Positions 11,931 to 22,905 of a stretch of 64,000 bases of DNA are shown piece after piece. The position numbers were made by a program, and so were the translations under genes. The stretch comes from Oreocharis arfaki. Taxonomy: Eukaryota > Chordata > Aves > Passeriformes > Paramythiidae. The stretch spans positions 778,082-842,081 of the forward strand of contig VZRR01007595.1 of the NCBI GenBank assembly GCA_013398015.1, given 5' to 3'. Numbering within the stretch: position 1 is the first letter of the stretch; each line of letters begins with the position of its first letter. The notes below the pieces were generated by a model. It saw only the letters and a list, made by a program, of their open reading frames with translations. It did not search any database and was not told the origin of the DNA.

Positions 11931-14900
11931 GTGTAGATATACACCTGATCTGTTTGTTTACAGAGCATCTTGTTTTATATTCACCTGGTTAAAAGCTCAA
12001 GGCATTTTGAAAACTTTTTTTGTTATACCATATGGCTAAATAAACTAAAAAGGGATTCTCTAACAGCTTTACCACACCAGAAAAAAACCACACCTCCCGC
12101 TGTGCTGCAGGGAGTACCAGATACGTAATGACAACCATTTTGATTTAAGTATTTAGACAAAATGTCAAAAGGATGCCATGCTGTATACTCAAGGAGAGAA
12201 AAACAACAGCTCAGTGCTTAAATATATGGCTCCTTGTATTTATGGGAGTTGCGAGACACAGATTAGAGCTCCCTCCTTCAAAGGAGACCTGAATTTGACA
12301 TATCAGATAAATACACTGTCCCATCTTGCTTATTACCTTTTCTTGGGCAGCAGCCAGTACTTAATATTCAGAATAATAGGAAGGAAAAATCTTTCTGCTC
12401 TGCACAAGCAATTTACTTATATTATAAGCTATAAAGTTTAATAACATTGCTCTGCTTTCTTAGCTTGTGCAGTTCAATGACAATGATCCTTTTCTTCCTC
12501 TGCTTAAATAATTAAAATTATCGAAATATGTGAATCAGTAACTTTCAAAATCCTGCTTCACAGCTTTTTATAGTGATGAGTCATGCACAACAATCTGAGA
12601 TCACCTGTAAAGTAGTTGCACTGGTGAAAAGCTGTGTATCACAATCACAAGGGTAGAATTGCAAGTATGACAAAAACCTTGAATGAGATCCAGTCTTAGT
12701 CATGTGTCTCGTCTCTCTGCTTTCCTTCCTTCTGGGCCTGACACATTCTCTGGGCAGATAAGCTATTTAGATACTGTTCTCTTTAGTCCCAAACTTTGCT
12801 GGACTTTGCCTATCTGTGTACACTCATCTACAGAAATGCTTATTCTGGGAATGCTAATATCGGAAGTTCAAATACGATCCAAGCCTAGGTGGGATCACTG
12901 AATTGCCTGGCCCGAATAAGCACCATCTTCATTTTGCTAGAAGTAAATTTTTAAAAAGCAAGAAGAGATCAGAAATAGTAAAAGGAGTGGACGGTATGAC
13001 TAAAGTCTATTTGCGTACCTGAGCTCCTCATACAGATACCTATGCATTTTATGCTTAAAGCTGGTTTGAATTTAAAACAATTTAAAACCATCCTTGAGGT
13101 AGAAAAATATAACCTTCTTTGGGTACCATCCTTACTGAAATCAGTCCATTAATCATCTCAGCCTTTAACTCCATTTTTCTTTCTAATCACATCTTTCAGC
13201 CTGGAGCTCTATTACTCACCACAGACTGTTGTTCCCTTGGTCTTCTTCAAGCACTTTTTTTTTTGTTGATGACTTTAACTCTCTTCCTGTGACATCACCC
13301 CTCACTTCATGCCTTGCCACATTATGTTTTCTGATCTCCTGCTTTCCCCTCCTTTTTACCCCTCTCCTCTTCCCTCCTCTACTCCTCTCTTTTACTGATG
13401 GACCTGTTGATTCCCTTTGTGCTTTAAGTTTCCCCCTTGACTCTTTTTGTTCCCTTTCCTATTGCAATATTTCTTTTGCTATTTTCAGATGTGGCTCGCC
13501 TTTGACATTATTTCCTCCGTTTCTACTCCTAAATTAGGAAATATTTATGACAGAAACAGATGAGTTATTTTTTTCTCCTTCAGTTTTGCTACCTGAATTT
13601 TTCAGATCTGTTCCACAAATTTGTCCTTCCTCTTGTCTTTCAGGTCAATAGTCTTTGACGCAAGCTTCAGTGATAATTCAAGCTTTTAGACTATAGACCT
13701 TACACATTCTTTTATCTCTAGGATCTGTCTGTTCTACACAGAAACCCACCTTGTCAATCAGCCCATATTCTCCTAACAGTACGTGGAGCAATATTGCTCC
13801 AAAGATGATTAATAAATTCATCTCTCCCTTTAAGTCCTGCTAATACTTGGTCTTCTTCATGTCAAATACTAGCTGATAGTCTTAACTGTTAGACTCTTGC
13901 TTGCTGTGCTCTCACTCTACAAACTCTGGCTTGAAACAACAGCATTGTCAGCCCTCCATCTGACAGTTTGATTAAATTTTGAAACAGATACTGCTGGGAT
14001 TTTACATGTTTCTCTTCCATGCATGAACATATTTCATCATTTTTCTCAATCACGGGTTTGCTTCATCCCACACTGGTCTATCCACATCAGCTGAATCTTC
14101 TATTGCATTTCAATTGAACGCTGTTTGAAACAAAATCTGTCATTGTAACCTTATATTCTTTACCCGCACTGCCGCTTGAATGAGCTTCTGGGCACTATGA
14201 TAACGCAAATAGTTTTAACAATGGAAACAAGTGCTCAAGTGCTTTTTACTGAAATTAGAAACAATTAAAGGATGATATGGGATTTTTGAAGTTAGTTTCA
14301 AGGAAGGACATATGATACGACCACACTATCCCACTAGGAGAACCCGGGGCAGAGCACGGGTACAGCGCTTCCTATAGACCAAAATGGGGAATTGGGGCTC
14401 TGTTTCAGCAGGGACAGGGCAGCATGTGCTTCCACCTGCTTTGCTCAGTACGAAAAGGGTTAAGCTATTTCCCACTTTTGCTATCAGTGCAATGCCACTC
14501 CTCACACCAATCCATGCAGCTGGGGCAAACCACAACTCTTTGTTATGCCAATTCCTGCCTCTTGCTTCCCAGAATTCTCTCTGCTCTGATGGGTGCAAGT
14601 TAGTCCAAAGCTATTAGTGATTTGGACTAATCACTAATTCGTTACAGTGAACAGAATGCACACACTTTCCTTATTGATTGCACAGATTTAGAATATTAAT
14701 TAGTTTGGATGTATACTTGCAATGAAATCATAAAATTATCCCCAGAGATATGCAACTCCCTAGCTGTCTCAATCCATCCAATACGTCAAAAAGCAATTAC
14801 TCCCTACAGCCTTCCAAAGGCACTTTATCTTTCTTTGAAGATGGCATCAGAAAACACCCAGCAGCTTTAATGGTCTAGAAGCGAGCTGCTGGCACCTCTG

Positions 14901-17226
14901 AGTCAAAATCTCCATAGGCCACAATACACAAGCATTTGCAATACGAATTCAGTGTGCGGTCAAGTGATTGCGTACTGAAATTCCTTTGTAGAGCTGTATG
15001 GTCACTCAAATATAAATCAGAACTGTGATTGCTGAGTTTTATTACGGTGTGTCAGGATGACTACAGGAAGCAAGCTTCTTGTCTGCTACCTTTTTGAAAG
15101 TGCTGGCAACCTTTCCCTCCCTGCTGCGATCCAGCAGTGCTTACAGAGCTGTACCACAATCTAAGTGATACTTTATGTGTTGAGTACACCAAGAGTTAAT
15201 TCAACTATATGGCTTTCTTTGGAGAAGAATGCGCTCAAATATATCTGTGTAATGAAGATTTTTATGTTATACAATGCTACAGAGCTATCTCCTTTATAAC
15301 AATGAACTCTCAAAATAAATCTCTCACCTCTCTTATTTAATGCAAGCTGGGAGAAAGAATGAAGATGAGATAGGGAAGAACAGTAGCTGTAGAAATGAAA
15401 TCAGTTTGGTACTGCTGAAAGATCATTAAAGGGAGCAATATGGAATAAATTAATTGTGCTATTGCTGATATCATGGCAGATTTTGGCACTTAACTAGAGC
15501 CTGCAGAGACTAGTCCAGGACTAGGGGAGCAGTATATTATATCCAAGGCCTTCGAACTTCATTTTGTTGTCATTCTATGTAGCCAAGAGCGGGAATGCAT
15601 GTTTCAGGAAATTAAATATGAAATATTCTAGTGTCAAAGCCTAGACTATAAACTATCATTCCTACTTTAGCTGCTCAGAACACTAAAAAAGGAAAGTTCA
15701 AAATTCTTTGTTGCAGAAGTACTTGGGGTATTTTTTCACGTGAAAGTATATGGTTTAATTTTCGATTGTGTACGAACTTATTTGTGTGCTAGATGAAGTG
15801 ATGCAGAAAATATCCAAAACACTCAGGGATTTCAGAGATATGGTAGAGCTAACATTAGATTTACTTACCATCTTTGCTCCCAGACAGAGACAATACAACA
15901 GAGAATGCAGACACTGTATAAAAGCCAGTGTTTCTTTCCCAGGCTCTGAAAGATTTAGCTTCTGGAATATTTTAATTTTAATTCATTTACAGAGACAGGA
16001 GAGGAGACACTGATCCTCTTTCTCTGTGTCAGCCATTATGGTGTGAACCGGGAAAAAGGCTTTATATCGTTCACAATAACCGATTCAAGAATGCTGAACA
16101 TAATAAGGTCCTACAATAACTTCCTAAATCCTCAGTATATTTCTGCATATCCTTAACTTAAGCAAATAGACTTCTCATTTGAATCCAGAATGAGTCTTAC
16201 TCTGACATAAAAAGTGAAAAAACCCTACACAAACAAAAAATATTTTTAAAAATCAAATTCTTTTGAATCTTAATTCTGTTCTTTATCCTGTCACTTGACT
16301 GTTTGAAAATTGAAATGAGAAAAAAATTTAAAGGTTTGCAAATTACCTTGGTTTTATTCTTTATTAGCTGTATTTTAGTGGATTGAAGTGGAATTAGATT
16401 GTGTCTGAGATGCTTGAAGGAATACAAAGAGACATCACAATCTCTACTAGGCAGTAGATTTTAATGTAAATGCTGTGTTTAGTAATAATAAGTAAAAATA
16501 AACAACTGTGACTGTTTCCCTGGGGTCACCTAGAGAGGAAAACTGCAAGGATCAGAGTTTAGTCTTAGCAGCTTTATTGGATTGCAGAATGCTCCTTTCT
16601 TAAGAAGAAATAAACAAATATATGTACAGACGTGCACCATATTCTCCCAAAACAACAGTTTCCCATCTGGATTTATGGGAGGTTTTATGACAGAGGAGTA
16701 CAAGCCTGCACATTACAGGTCAAATTCTACCCTCCAAAGTTGCAATACCCAGACCATGCCAGTGTTTTGCTAGCTTTCTACATCCATTCAGGAAGACAAA
16801 ATTTCACCAAATAATTTCCACCCAAGGTTCAGGCTTGGATGGCTCATTTCCTTCATCAGCCCTTAGGATAAAACAGCAGAATAGACTCGTCCAAGTGTTT
16901 GAAAATACAGTATATATGTCTATAATTGCAGACCTAAATGTTCTGCCATGTAGATCAGCTGTTCCCTCTGCACAGGAATGTTTCTTATGAAGTCCGTAAT
17001 GCATACCAGAGCATCCCTCTTTGGAAAACTTCCTTTGGAAGCATCTGAAGATTTTAACCAGAGACAAGCTGAAGAAAATGTCACTTCCTGTGAAGTAACA
17101 CAGAGAAATTGGCAAAGATGCACCAAGTGCTCTACTGCCAAAATCCAGTCACACTGATGTCACATCGCTTTCTGCCTTCAAAGCTGTATTCTAATCCATT
17201 TTCAGCATCAAGTATACATTTGCTAA
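11931..17226. other. A+T-rich unique sequence, no gene seen; pyrimidine-rich part at 13150-13540
   Basis: No gene, RNA gene or transposon end was recognised. Around 13230-13540 the plus strand is strongly pyrimidine-rich (many CCTCTCCTCTTCC-like runs), which creates a 102-codon frame rich in Ser, Phe, Leu and Pro; this is composition, not a protein signature. A G+C-richer patch lies at about 14330-14600 and ends at the overlapping inverted repeats annotated separately. Confidence 0.5.
14600..14638. repeat. Two overlapping, mutually exclusive inverted repeats
   Basis: Pair A: TTAGTCCAAA at 14600-14609 and its exact reverse complement TTTGGACTAA at 14621-14630, with an 11-base spacer. Pair B: ATTAGTGAT at 14613-14621 and its exact reverse complement ATCACTAAT at 14630-14638, with an 8-base spacer. 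The right arm of A and the arms of B share bases 14621 and 14630 and interleave, so a strand could form only one hairpin at a time. No gene is near, so no regulatory role is claimed. Confidence 0.85.
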
Positions 17227-17458
17227 ACCAGGAAACTGGGATGTGTGAGAGAATCAGAACAGTAAAAGTGAGAGAATTCACAGTTTAATAGGCAAAGCAG
17301 AAGTCATGCACACAGGTAAAAGAAACAAGAGATTCATTCAGCACTTCCCATGGGCAGGCAGGTGTTCAGCCTGTGTTGTTCCACAGGTGTTCCCAGGAAA
17401 GCAGGGCTCCGTCACACATAACAAACTGGGATAAACTCTATCCCAGTCAAAACCAGCA
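17227..17458 (-). mobile_element. Avian ERVL-type LTR, antisense, internally deleted
   Basis: Read on the minus strand, this starts at 17458 with TGCTGGTTTTGACTGGGATA, the typical start of a very common avian ERVL-type LTR. It jumps almost at once to the downstream LTR part: a GACGGAGCCCTGCTTTCCTG block, then CACCTGCCTGCCCATGGGAA, then the ATTAAA poly(A)-signal region (plus strand TTTAAT near 17284), then TTCTCTCACTTTTACTG. The middle of the LTR (promoter side of U3) is missing. No coding region of a virus was seen attached to it, so it is best treated as a solo or remnant LTR. At the deletion junction there is a 9-bp inverted repeat (see findings). Confidence 0.8.
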
Positions 17459-17499
17459 CTGTAACAAAGGGGCTTCTTTCTTCATTGGAAAGAAAGTTA

Positions 17500-18640
17500 T
17501 GAACAAATCAGGCGGAAGGCATGTGTCTCATACCCCTTTGCTGCGTTCCACTGCAGGGACTGCGAGGAGTTCTTTTAAAAGTGGATGGTCGTGGACGAAA
17601 TGAAACCAAACGAGGCAAACCTTGTACCTGAGAAGCCTTTATTGGTAACGAAAACAAGAAGGAAAAGGGGTTGCCCAAGTGAAAGAGGGCTAGAAGAGAC
17701 AGAAAAGAAGAAAGGGAAATGGAAAAGGACAGGGGGAGAGGAGAGAGGGCGGACAGAGAGAAAAAGAGGGCGTTACCAGCAGCGAGTCAGAGCAGTGCTG
17801 TCCGGGCAGCGGTCAGGGGCTGCGCACGCTGCCTGCACAGGGCCGGGCTGGGTCTGAATGAGCCTGCGCGGCTCCCTGAGAGGTGCAGCTCCACAGGCTC
17901 GGTTCTCGCGGCGACAGCACCAGACACGCGGCGAGTGGGCGCTCGGACGGGAGGACCAGGACCCTGGACAGGGTCCCGGTGACTGGCTGGATTGGGGCAG
18001 CAGGTCGGGCAGTGACGGCTGGATCAGCGTGGCAGGGTTGGAATCAGGCAGTCCAGGCAAGGATGCGGGGCGAAGTGGCAAGTGGTCAGGGGCACAGGAA
18101 GGCACAGCAGGTGCAAGGGAGAACCAGCAAGGGCAGAAGAGCCAGAAGGCAAGCACGCTGGGGCCAGGGCAAAGGAGGGGGCGAGCAGGTCAGCAAAGAG
18201 GAATGAACCCCAGTGAGCGAGAGAACAGTAGCAAGCCTCAGCGAGCAGCAAACAGTAGCGAGCCCCCACGAGGCCCCTCCCAAAGCCTGCCCACTAACAG
18301 GGAACCACTGGTCCAGTCCAACCTTCCTGTGCCGTCCATTGGTGGAGAGCTCTTCGCAACTCGATTGGAGATGTCCCTCCACAGTGTCTCCCACTGCCTG
18401 CCTCGTGTGGGGCGTTGCCAGGTGAAGTCTCCCCAGAGACGAGGCTTCCCCCACTCCTGGCTGCCTCCTGCAAGTGGCAGGTGTACGCTCCCTCTGCTCC
18501 GCGTGCCTCTGATAACCCCGACAAGCAGAGTTGAGGCAAATCTAAATGGCTGAATTCAATCTCACACCCTTTCCCTCCCTGCGCTGTGCAGCAAGAGGGA
18601 AAGGAGCAGTTTGGCAGGACGAGAACCATGAGAGCCTTCT
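17500..18640 (-). other. CpG-rich, G+C-rich segment; candidate LTR or CpG-island promoter
   Basis: This block stands out from its A+T-rich surroundings. CpG is frequent, especially at about 17770-18100, and G+C stays high to about 18600. On the minus strand I see a CCAAT box (plus ATTGG at 18338-18342), then a C+T-rich stretch, then a long polypyrimidine tract ending in an acceptor-like TCTTCTAG (about 17690-17773), and then AATAAA (plus TTTATT at 17638-17643). That order resembles U3-R-U5 of an endogenous retroviral LTR, and ERV material lies directly beside it at 17227-17458. However, I could not find matching LTR ends or target duplications, and no TATA box. The alternative is a genuine CpG island of an unannotated transcript. 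Open frames inside (231 codons on plus at 17858-18553, 127 codons on minus at 17773-18156) are compositional, with no recognised domain. Confidence 0.45.
17638..17643 (-). terminator. Candidate poly(A) signal AATAAA
   Basis: AATAAA on the minus strand, in the context CCAATAAAGGCTTCT, downstream (in minus orientation) of the CpG-rich block and a polypyrimidine tract. This context is typical of the R region of retroviral LTRs. A short G/T-containing stretch follows it (GGTTTGCCTCGTTTGG). It may be a used cleavage signal or a relic. Confidence 0.45.
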
Positions 18641-21600
18641 GGTGAGAGACAGGCGGGAAGTGAGGATACAAAGAAGGCTTTCAACAGGCCGAGAGTATGT
18701 CCCGTAAGAAGTCTTCTGAGATACTGATATCTTGTGAGTGCCAAAACACAAAACCGGTTGGAAAGTAAAGATGCATATTTCAGTTTAACAATTTCAGAAC
18801 AATGGGAATCCTCCCTTCATTTAATTAGGTTAGAAAAGAAAGCGCATGAATTATTTTTTGAGGCCAATGCACTCAATTAAAGGTAAGAGGAAAAAAAAGT
18901 CTTGAGCATCAAGATATGTTTAGCAAATGTGTCTGAGCACTCTGCAGGCTCTTAAATGGGCTATTCAGGTGGATTATGTGCTAGTAAGTAAATTATACTG
19001 AGTTCCACATAATATTGCTTTGCCTTTACCTGCCAAAATCCACAGCGCCACAGATCTTTCCAAGAGTACATATTCCCTTCATTATCCCCTCTGATCCTAC
19101 TGCAGTACTGTGACCCTGCTGTGAATATCTTTTTCAAATTGAGAGTCAAGTCACTACAGAATATTTTCACAGAAAAAAAAAAAAATACTGTACAAACATT
19201 TAAAAATATATCAGCTTAACTAAAAGTGTAGTACAGTAGCACAGTCTTATTAAACCCATCAGGAAATTTAAAGAAAATCCAGCAATTATTTTCAGTTCTG
19301 TTTCCAGATGAGAAAGAGACACTAAATACTGAGACATTATTCAGTCAGCATCTGGAGACCCGGAGGACCTAATTAGCTCAATACCCAATACCAGGTCTTC
19401 TGTTGCCTATAAAAGCAAAGACAGTATATAATCCATGTGTATGCAGAGCAGACTTCTTGATTACAGTCTTTACAGTTGCTAATACCTTTAGGAAAGCCTG
19501 GTTTTACTGGAAAAATACAACTGATTGCTGCAATACTGTTTTAGAAGGGATTCTGTTTTATAAGTGGTGTTACAAAATCAAAATAATTATGAAATAATTA
19601 TTTCCAGAAGGAAAGACAGGAAGAATCACATTACATCCTTGGATAGCTTAGCTATTAACTGGTCTCTACTTCTGTTATGGTCTTTAATAATTTGCTACAA
19701 AAATCAAAGAGAATGCTGCACTGTGTCTCAGTAGTTTCTCTGCTTGGTAAGTAATTGTAGTTTGGCTTTCCAGCCAGCATCTGGGGACATTGTGCTGCCA
19801 TAACACTTTCAGGGAGTGGGAATTGGCAGGCGGTTTACTGGCATCACAGAATCTTAACAGATCATTGACTTTATCCCTTTTTATCCAAAATCAGTTATAA
19901 ATTGCAAACACGTAAGTTGAAAAAAGTGCTATATTTAGAACACAGGTTTCTCCATTATTATTCTCTATTCCCTCTTTTCACAGTTTTCAGAATTGAGTTA
20001 AAAGAAATATTGGTCTGCAAATTTTGCTATTTACTTCTATACCAGTCAAAAGATACAACATGAAATGATCCAATGCAAGTATTAAAACATTCAAAGTATG
20101 TGTTTTATTGGGCCTAAAAAGTACTAATGGAAATAGGCAATTTTTTTTGAATCACTGTTCATGGTTATTAAAAAAAACCCAAAACATAAAACGATGTTGT
20201 TCTGAGATGATACTTGTATCTGTAGGCTGAATTTAAAGTAACTAGCTGCAATGCAGAGCTCATAACTTTATCCAGCTGTTAACCTGAGGTCAACAAATTA
20301 CCTTTTGAATGATGAAAGATGACACAATTTTCTCTTTGTGTGTGTGTGTCCAGTACTTCCAGAGGTAATTTTTAAAATTTATTTACTAAAAGCAAAAACA
20401 AACAAACCCCCCCCCAAAAAAGCAAACAGCCAGTGTTTTGATCCTTCTGCTATATGGATTGAAGCTCTTTTCTTCCTACCAATTGCATCTAGTTGTTATT
20501 TTTTTTCCAAAATCTGAAAATAGTTAAAGAATTCATTTCCTTCTTCACTCTGACTTGATAATGTAGGTGAGCGTTGCTTGTTTAGGCCTTGTTCAAGAAA
20601 CTATCCATATTATTTAACAAGTAACCAAGAAATAAAGCAAGTTTACAGTTTAACAAAGTTCTGACACACTTCTATTCATTTCTACTTACCAAATCACAGA
20701 AGGACATGATAAACTGTAACTAATGAAGAACAAAAAATTAGAGATTGACTATTCTGTTTGGATGGTCATGTAAGTGTATCTATAACTAGTATGCCATTGT
20801 AATTCAAATCAAAAAGTAAACAAGAATATTTCACAGGTCCCCTAGAAAGTGGCATTGAATAAATTCTTTATAACCCCTCTTGTATCCTGTACAAAACTCA
20901 GTTTATTCAAAAATAAAATCTCTGCATTTATTTCCACATAAATGAAATCTTTCATGTGGAACTCTCTGCAGTGTAGCTTCCAAAAGCAGTTGAAATCTTT
21001 TTTTAGTGCCTGAACTCAAGTTCTTTTCTTTTATAACTCAGTTTTTTACTTGAATGCTTTTTCCAGTGCAAAGCTCTCTCTTGTTAGCAAGGAGGTCTGC
21101 TGTCTGTGGACTAAATTAGTTCAGTGGGGCAGAGGTGAATGACGTCTGTAGTAAGAAAAGCTCCCCTTTTCTAAAGGAGGCGTTTTTTGCAAAATTCGAA
21201 GTCACCTTCCCTGTACAGTGACCTGGTGGCTTTCTCATAACATGGCCCAGAAATGGGTAGCACCAGAGATGAAGCAAATTGTTCTGAGCCAACCAAATTC
21301 TTCCTGTATCTTTCTTATGCTGAGAAGACATCAGAAAGATAGTCAGTGATTTTCAAGCCTAGCATCCTTTGAAAATAACAATTATTTTAGCCAGTGATTG
21401 CAGAGATTTTACCAAATGCCTTTTTGTACAGTTCTGATCTCAACACCACAGAGAAGCAGTTTGTTCCTCTATATAAGAGGAAAACTGACAGTATTTTCAA
21501 TTTCACCTTGAGAGCATTAGCCCAGATCTCAGGAACTTATGACTGTGTCTCTTTGATGTGGGAAAATCTGTTGCAACTACATGGCCTTTTCATTAAAATA

Positions 21601-22382
21601 ATGTGCTCTCATGTTATTCTAAATGACTTTTGAACCTTTTCCTTGAAAGAAGTTTTGTCATACTCTAATGGTTTCTATTTACAATCAACATATCTGTTAT
21701 CTGATCACAGCTGAAGGTCTTTACAGTGTAAGTCAAAAGAGCTATCTATGTCTGTGCCAAGGTCAGTGTCGGGGTCTGGTTCCTTGCCAGCCTCATTTTC
21801 TCTTCACTATTTTCCCCAGTGCTTGTCTGCTGCAGAAGCTGGATGCATCCAGTTTGCCTGGAACATATCTCTTTGAGTCTGGTGACACCACTCTGTTCTC
21901 AGAGAAAGGAGTGTCTGCTAGGCCTCCTGTCATGCCAGTGTTTTTATGGAAAATAAAAAGCAGGTTAAACAGGTGCTCGTTCCCTAAAGAGACGTAGCCA
22001 GCCACCTTCTAATAGACATGTCACCTGGTAACTCACTAATCTATCATGGAATAGACATTGCTGGGAGCTTCCAGGCTTTGGCTCTGTTATGGCTTGAAAC
22101 CTAAGAGAATTGGGGTCAAAGGAGGGGATAGTGATCCTCTAAACATGGATATTCTCTCTGGACAATTCCGTATCATTCAAGGCAGACATCTTTCAGAGAC
22201 TAAAAATGTTGTGAAGATTCAATGAAGCAACTGCAGAAACTGAGCTAAGAACTGGTTACCTCCCATTTGCACCTGCCTCCACACAGGTTAAGAGGAACCT
22301 GAGGAAAATTGCAGCCTCCCTAACCTTCAAATTCTTGTCGAATGCTATTGGGACATAAAAAGACAAGCAGGAAATACATAGC
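18641..22382. other. A+T-rich unique sequence, no gene seen
   Basis: No gene or RNA gene was recognised. Small simple repeats include a (TG)n run at about 20336-20348 and a poly-C then A-rich patch at about 20396-20425. The two overlapping frames near 21668-22005 lie on opposite strands and show no family motif. Confidence 0.5.
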
Positions 22383-22905
22383 TGTGGTACGTTGCTCCTG
22401 GCTGGGTAACAGGTGCCCAACAAAGCTGCTTTATCATTTCTTTCCTTAGCTAGACAGTGGGAGAAAATAGAGCAGAAGGCATGTGGGTTGGGATGAGAGG
22501 GAAAGATCTGTTCAAAGCTGTTACTGTCACAGGCAAAACAGACTCAGAGAAAAAATATTTTTTTTATTACCAATCAAATCGGAATAGGATAATGAGAAAT
22601 AAAAATAAACCTTAAAAATACCCTCCCCACCACCACTCCCATACATCCAGGCTCGACTTNTAAACCTTAAAAACACCCTCCCCACCACCACTCCCATACA
22701 TCCAAGCTCGACTTAACTACCCATTTTCTCTGCCCACCCCCCTCCAGCAGCTCTTGGGGATAGGGTCCTGAGTCAGTTCACTCATTGTCGCTGCTGCTCC
22801 TTCCTCCTAAGCGGAAGTGGGTCCCTCCTACGGGAGTCCTCAATAAAGTTCTCCAGTGTGAGTCCTTCCCAGAGGCTGCCCCAGCATGGGTCCCTTCTAC
22901 GGAGA
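22383..22905 (-). mobile_element. Avian ERV-derived repeat (ERVL-type LTR/3' region), antisense
   Basis: On the minus strand the 3' terminus is at 22383 (plus TGTGGTACGTTGCTCCTGGC). The plus-strand order GGTGCCCAACAAAGCTGCTT, then CAGGCAAAACAGACTCAGAG, then TTTATTACCAATCAAATC, then GCAGCTCTTGGGGATAGGGT matches, in reverse, an abundant avian ERV repeat that I know from memory. At 22817-22833, 22858-22875 and 22886-22902 there are three diverged units of a GTGGGTCCCTCCTACGG-like motif; this family is known for such tandem units, which give chance peptides like the minus-strand frame at 22782-22994. It is truncated on the right near 22905. No complete viral gene is present. Confidence 0.8.
22606..22714. 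other. Near-identical 54-bp duplication flanking a single N (assembly join)
   Basis: Bases 22606-22659 and 22661-22714 are the same 54-bp sequence with two differences (unit positions 14 T/C and 45 G/A). They are separated by one N at 22660. This is the signature of two contig ends that overlap but were not merged. The true genome most likely has one copy, so this window is probably about 55 bases too long here. Confidence 0.85.

Noticed and set aside
13229..13537. 102-codon Phe/Leu/Ser/Pro-rich plus-strand frame, as a membrane protein
   Set aside because: The hydrophobic look follows from a C/T-rich strand; reading any frame of such DNA gives Ser, Phe, Leu and Pro.
17858..18553. 231-codon plus-strand open frame, the longest in the window
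   Set aside because: It lies wholly in the CpG-rich block, where stop codons are rare. The translation is Gly/Ser/Arg/Pro-rich with no recognisable domain, and the opposite strand is also open in several frames. A secreted or regulatory protein cannot be argued from it.
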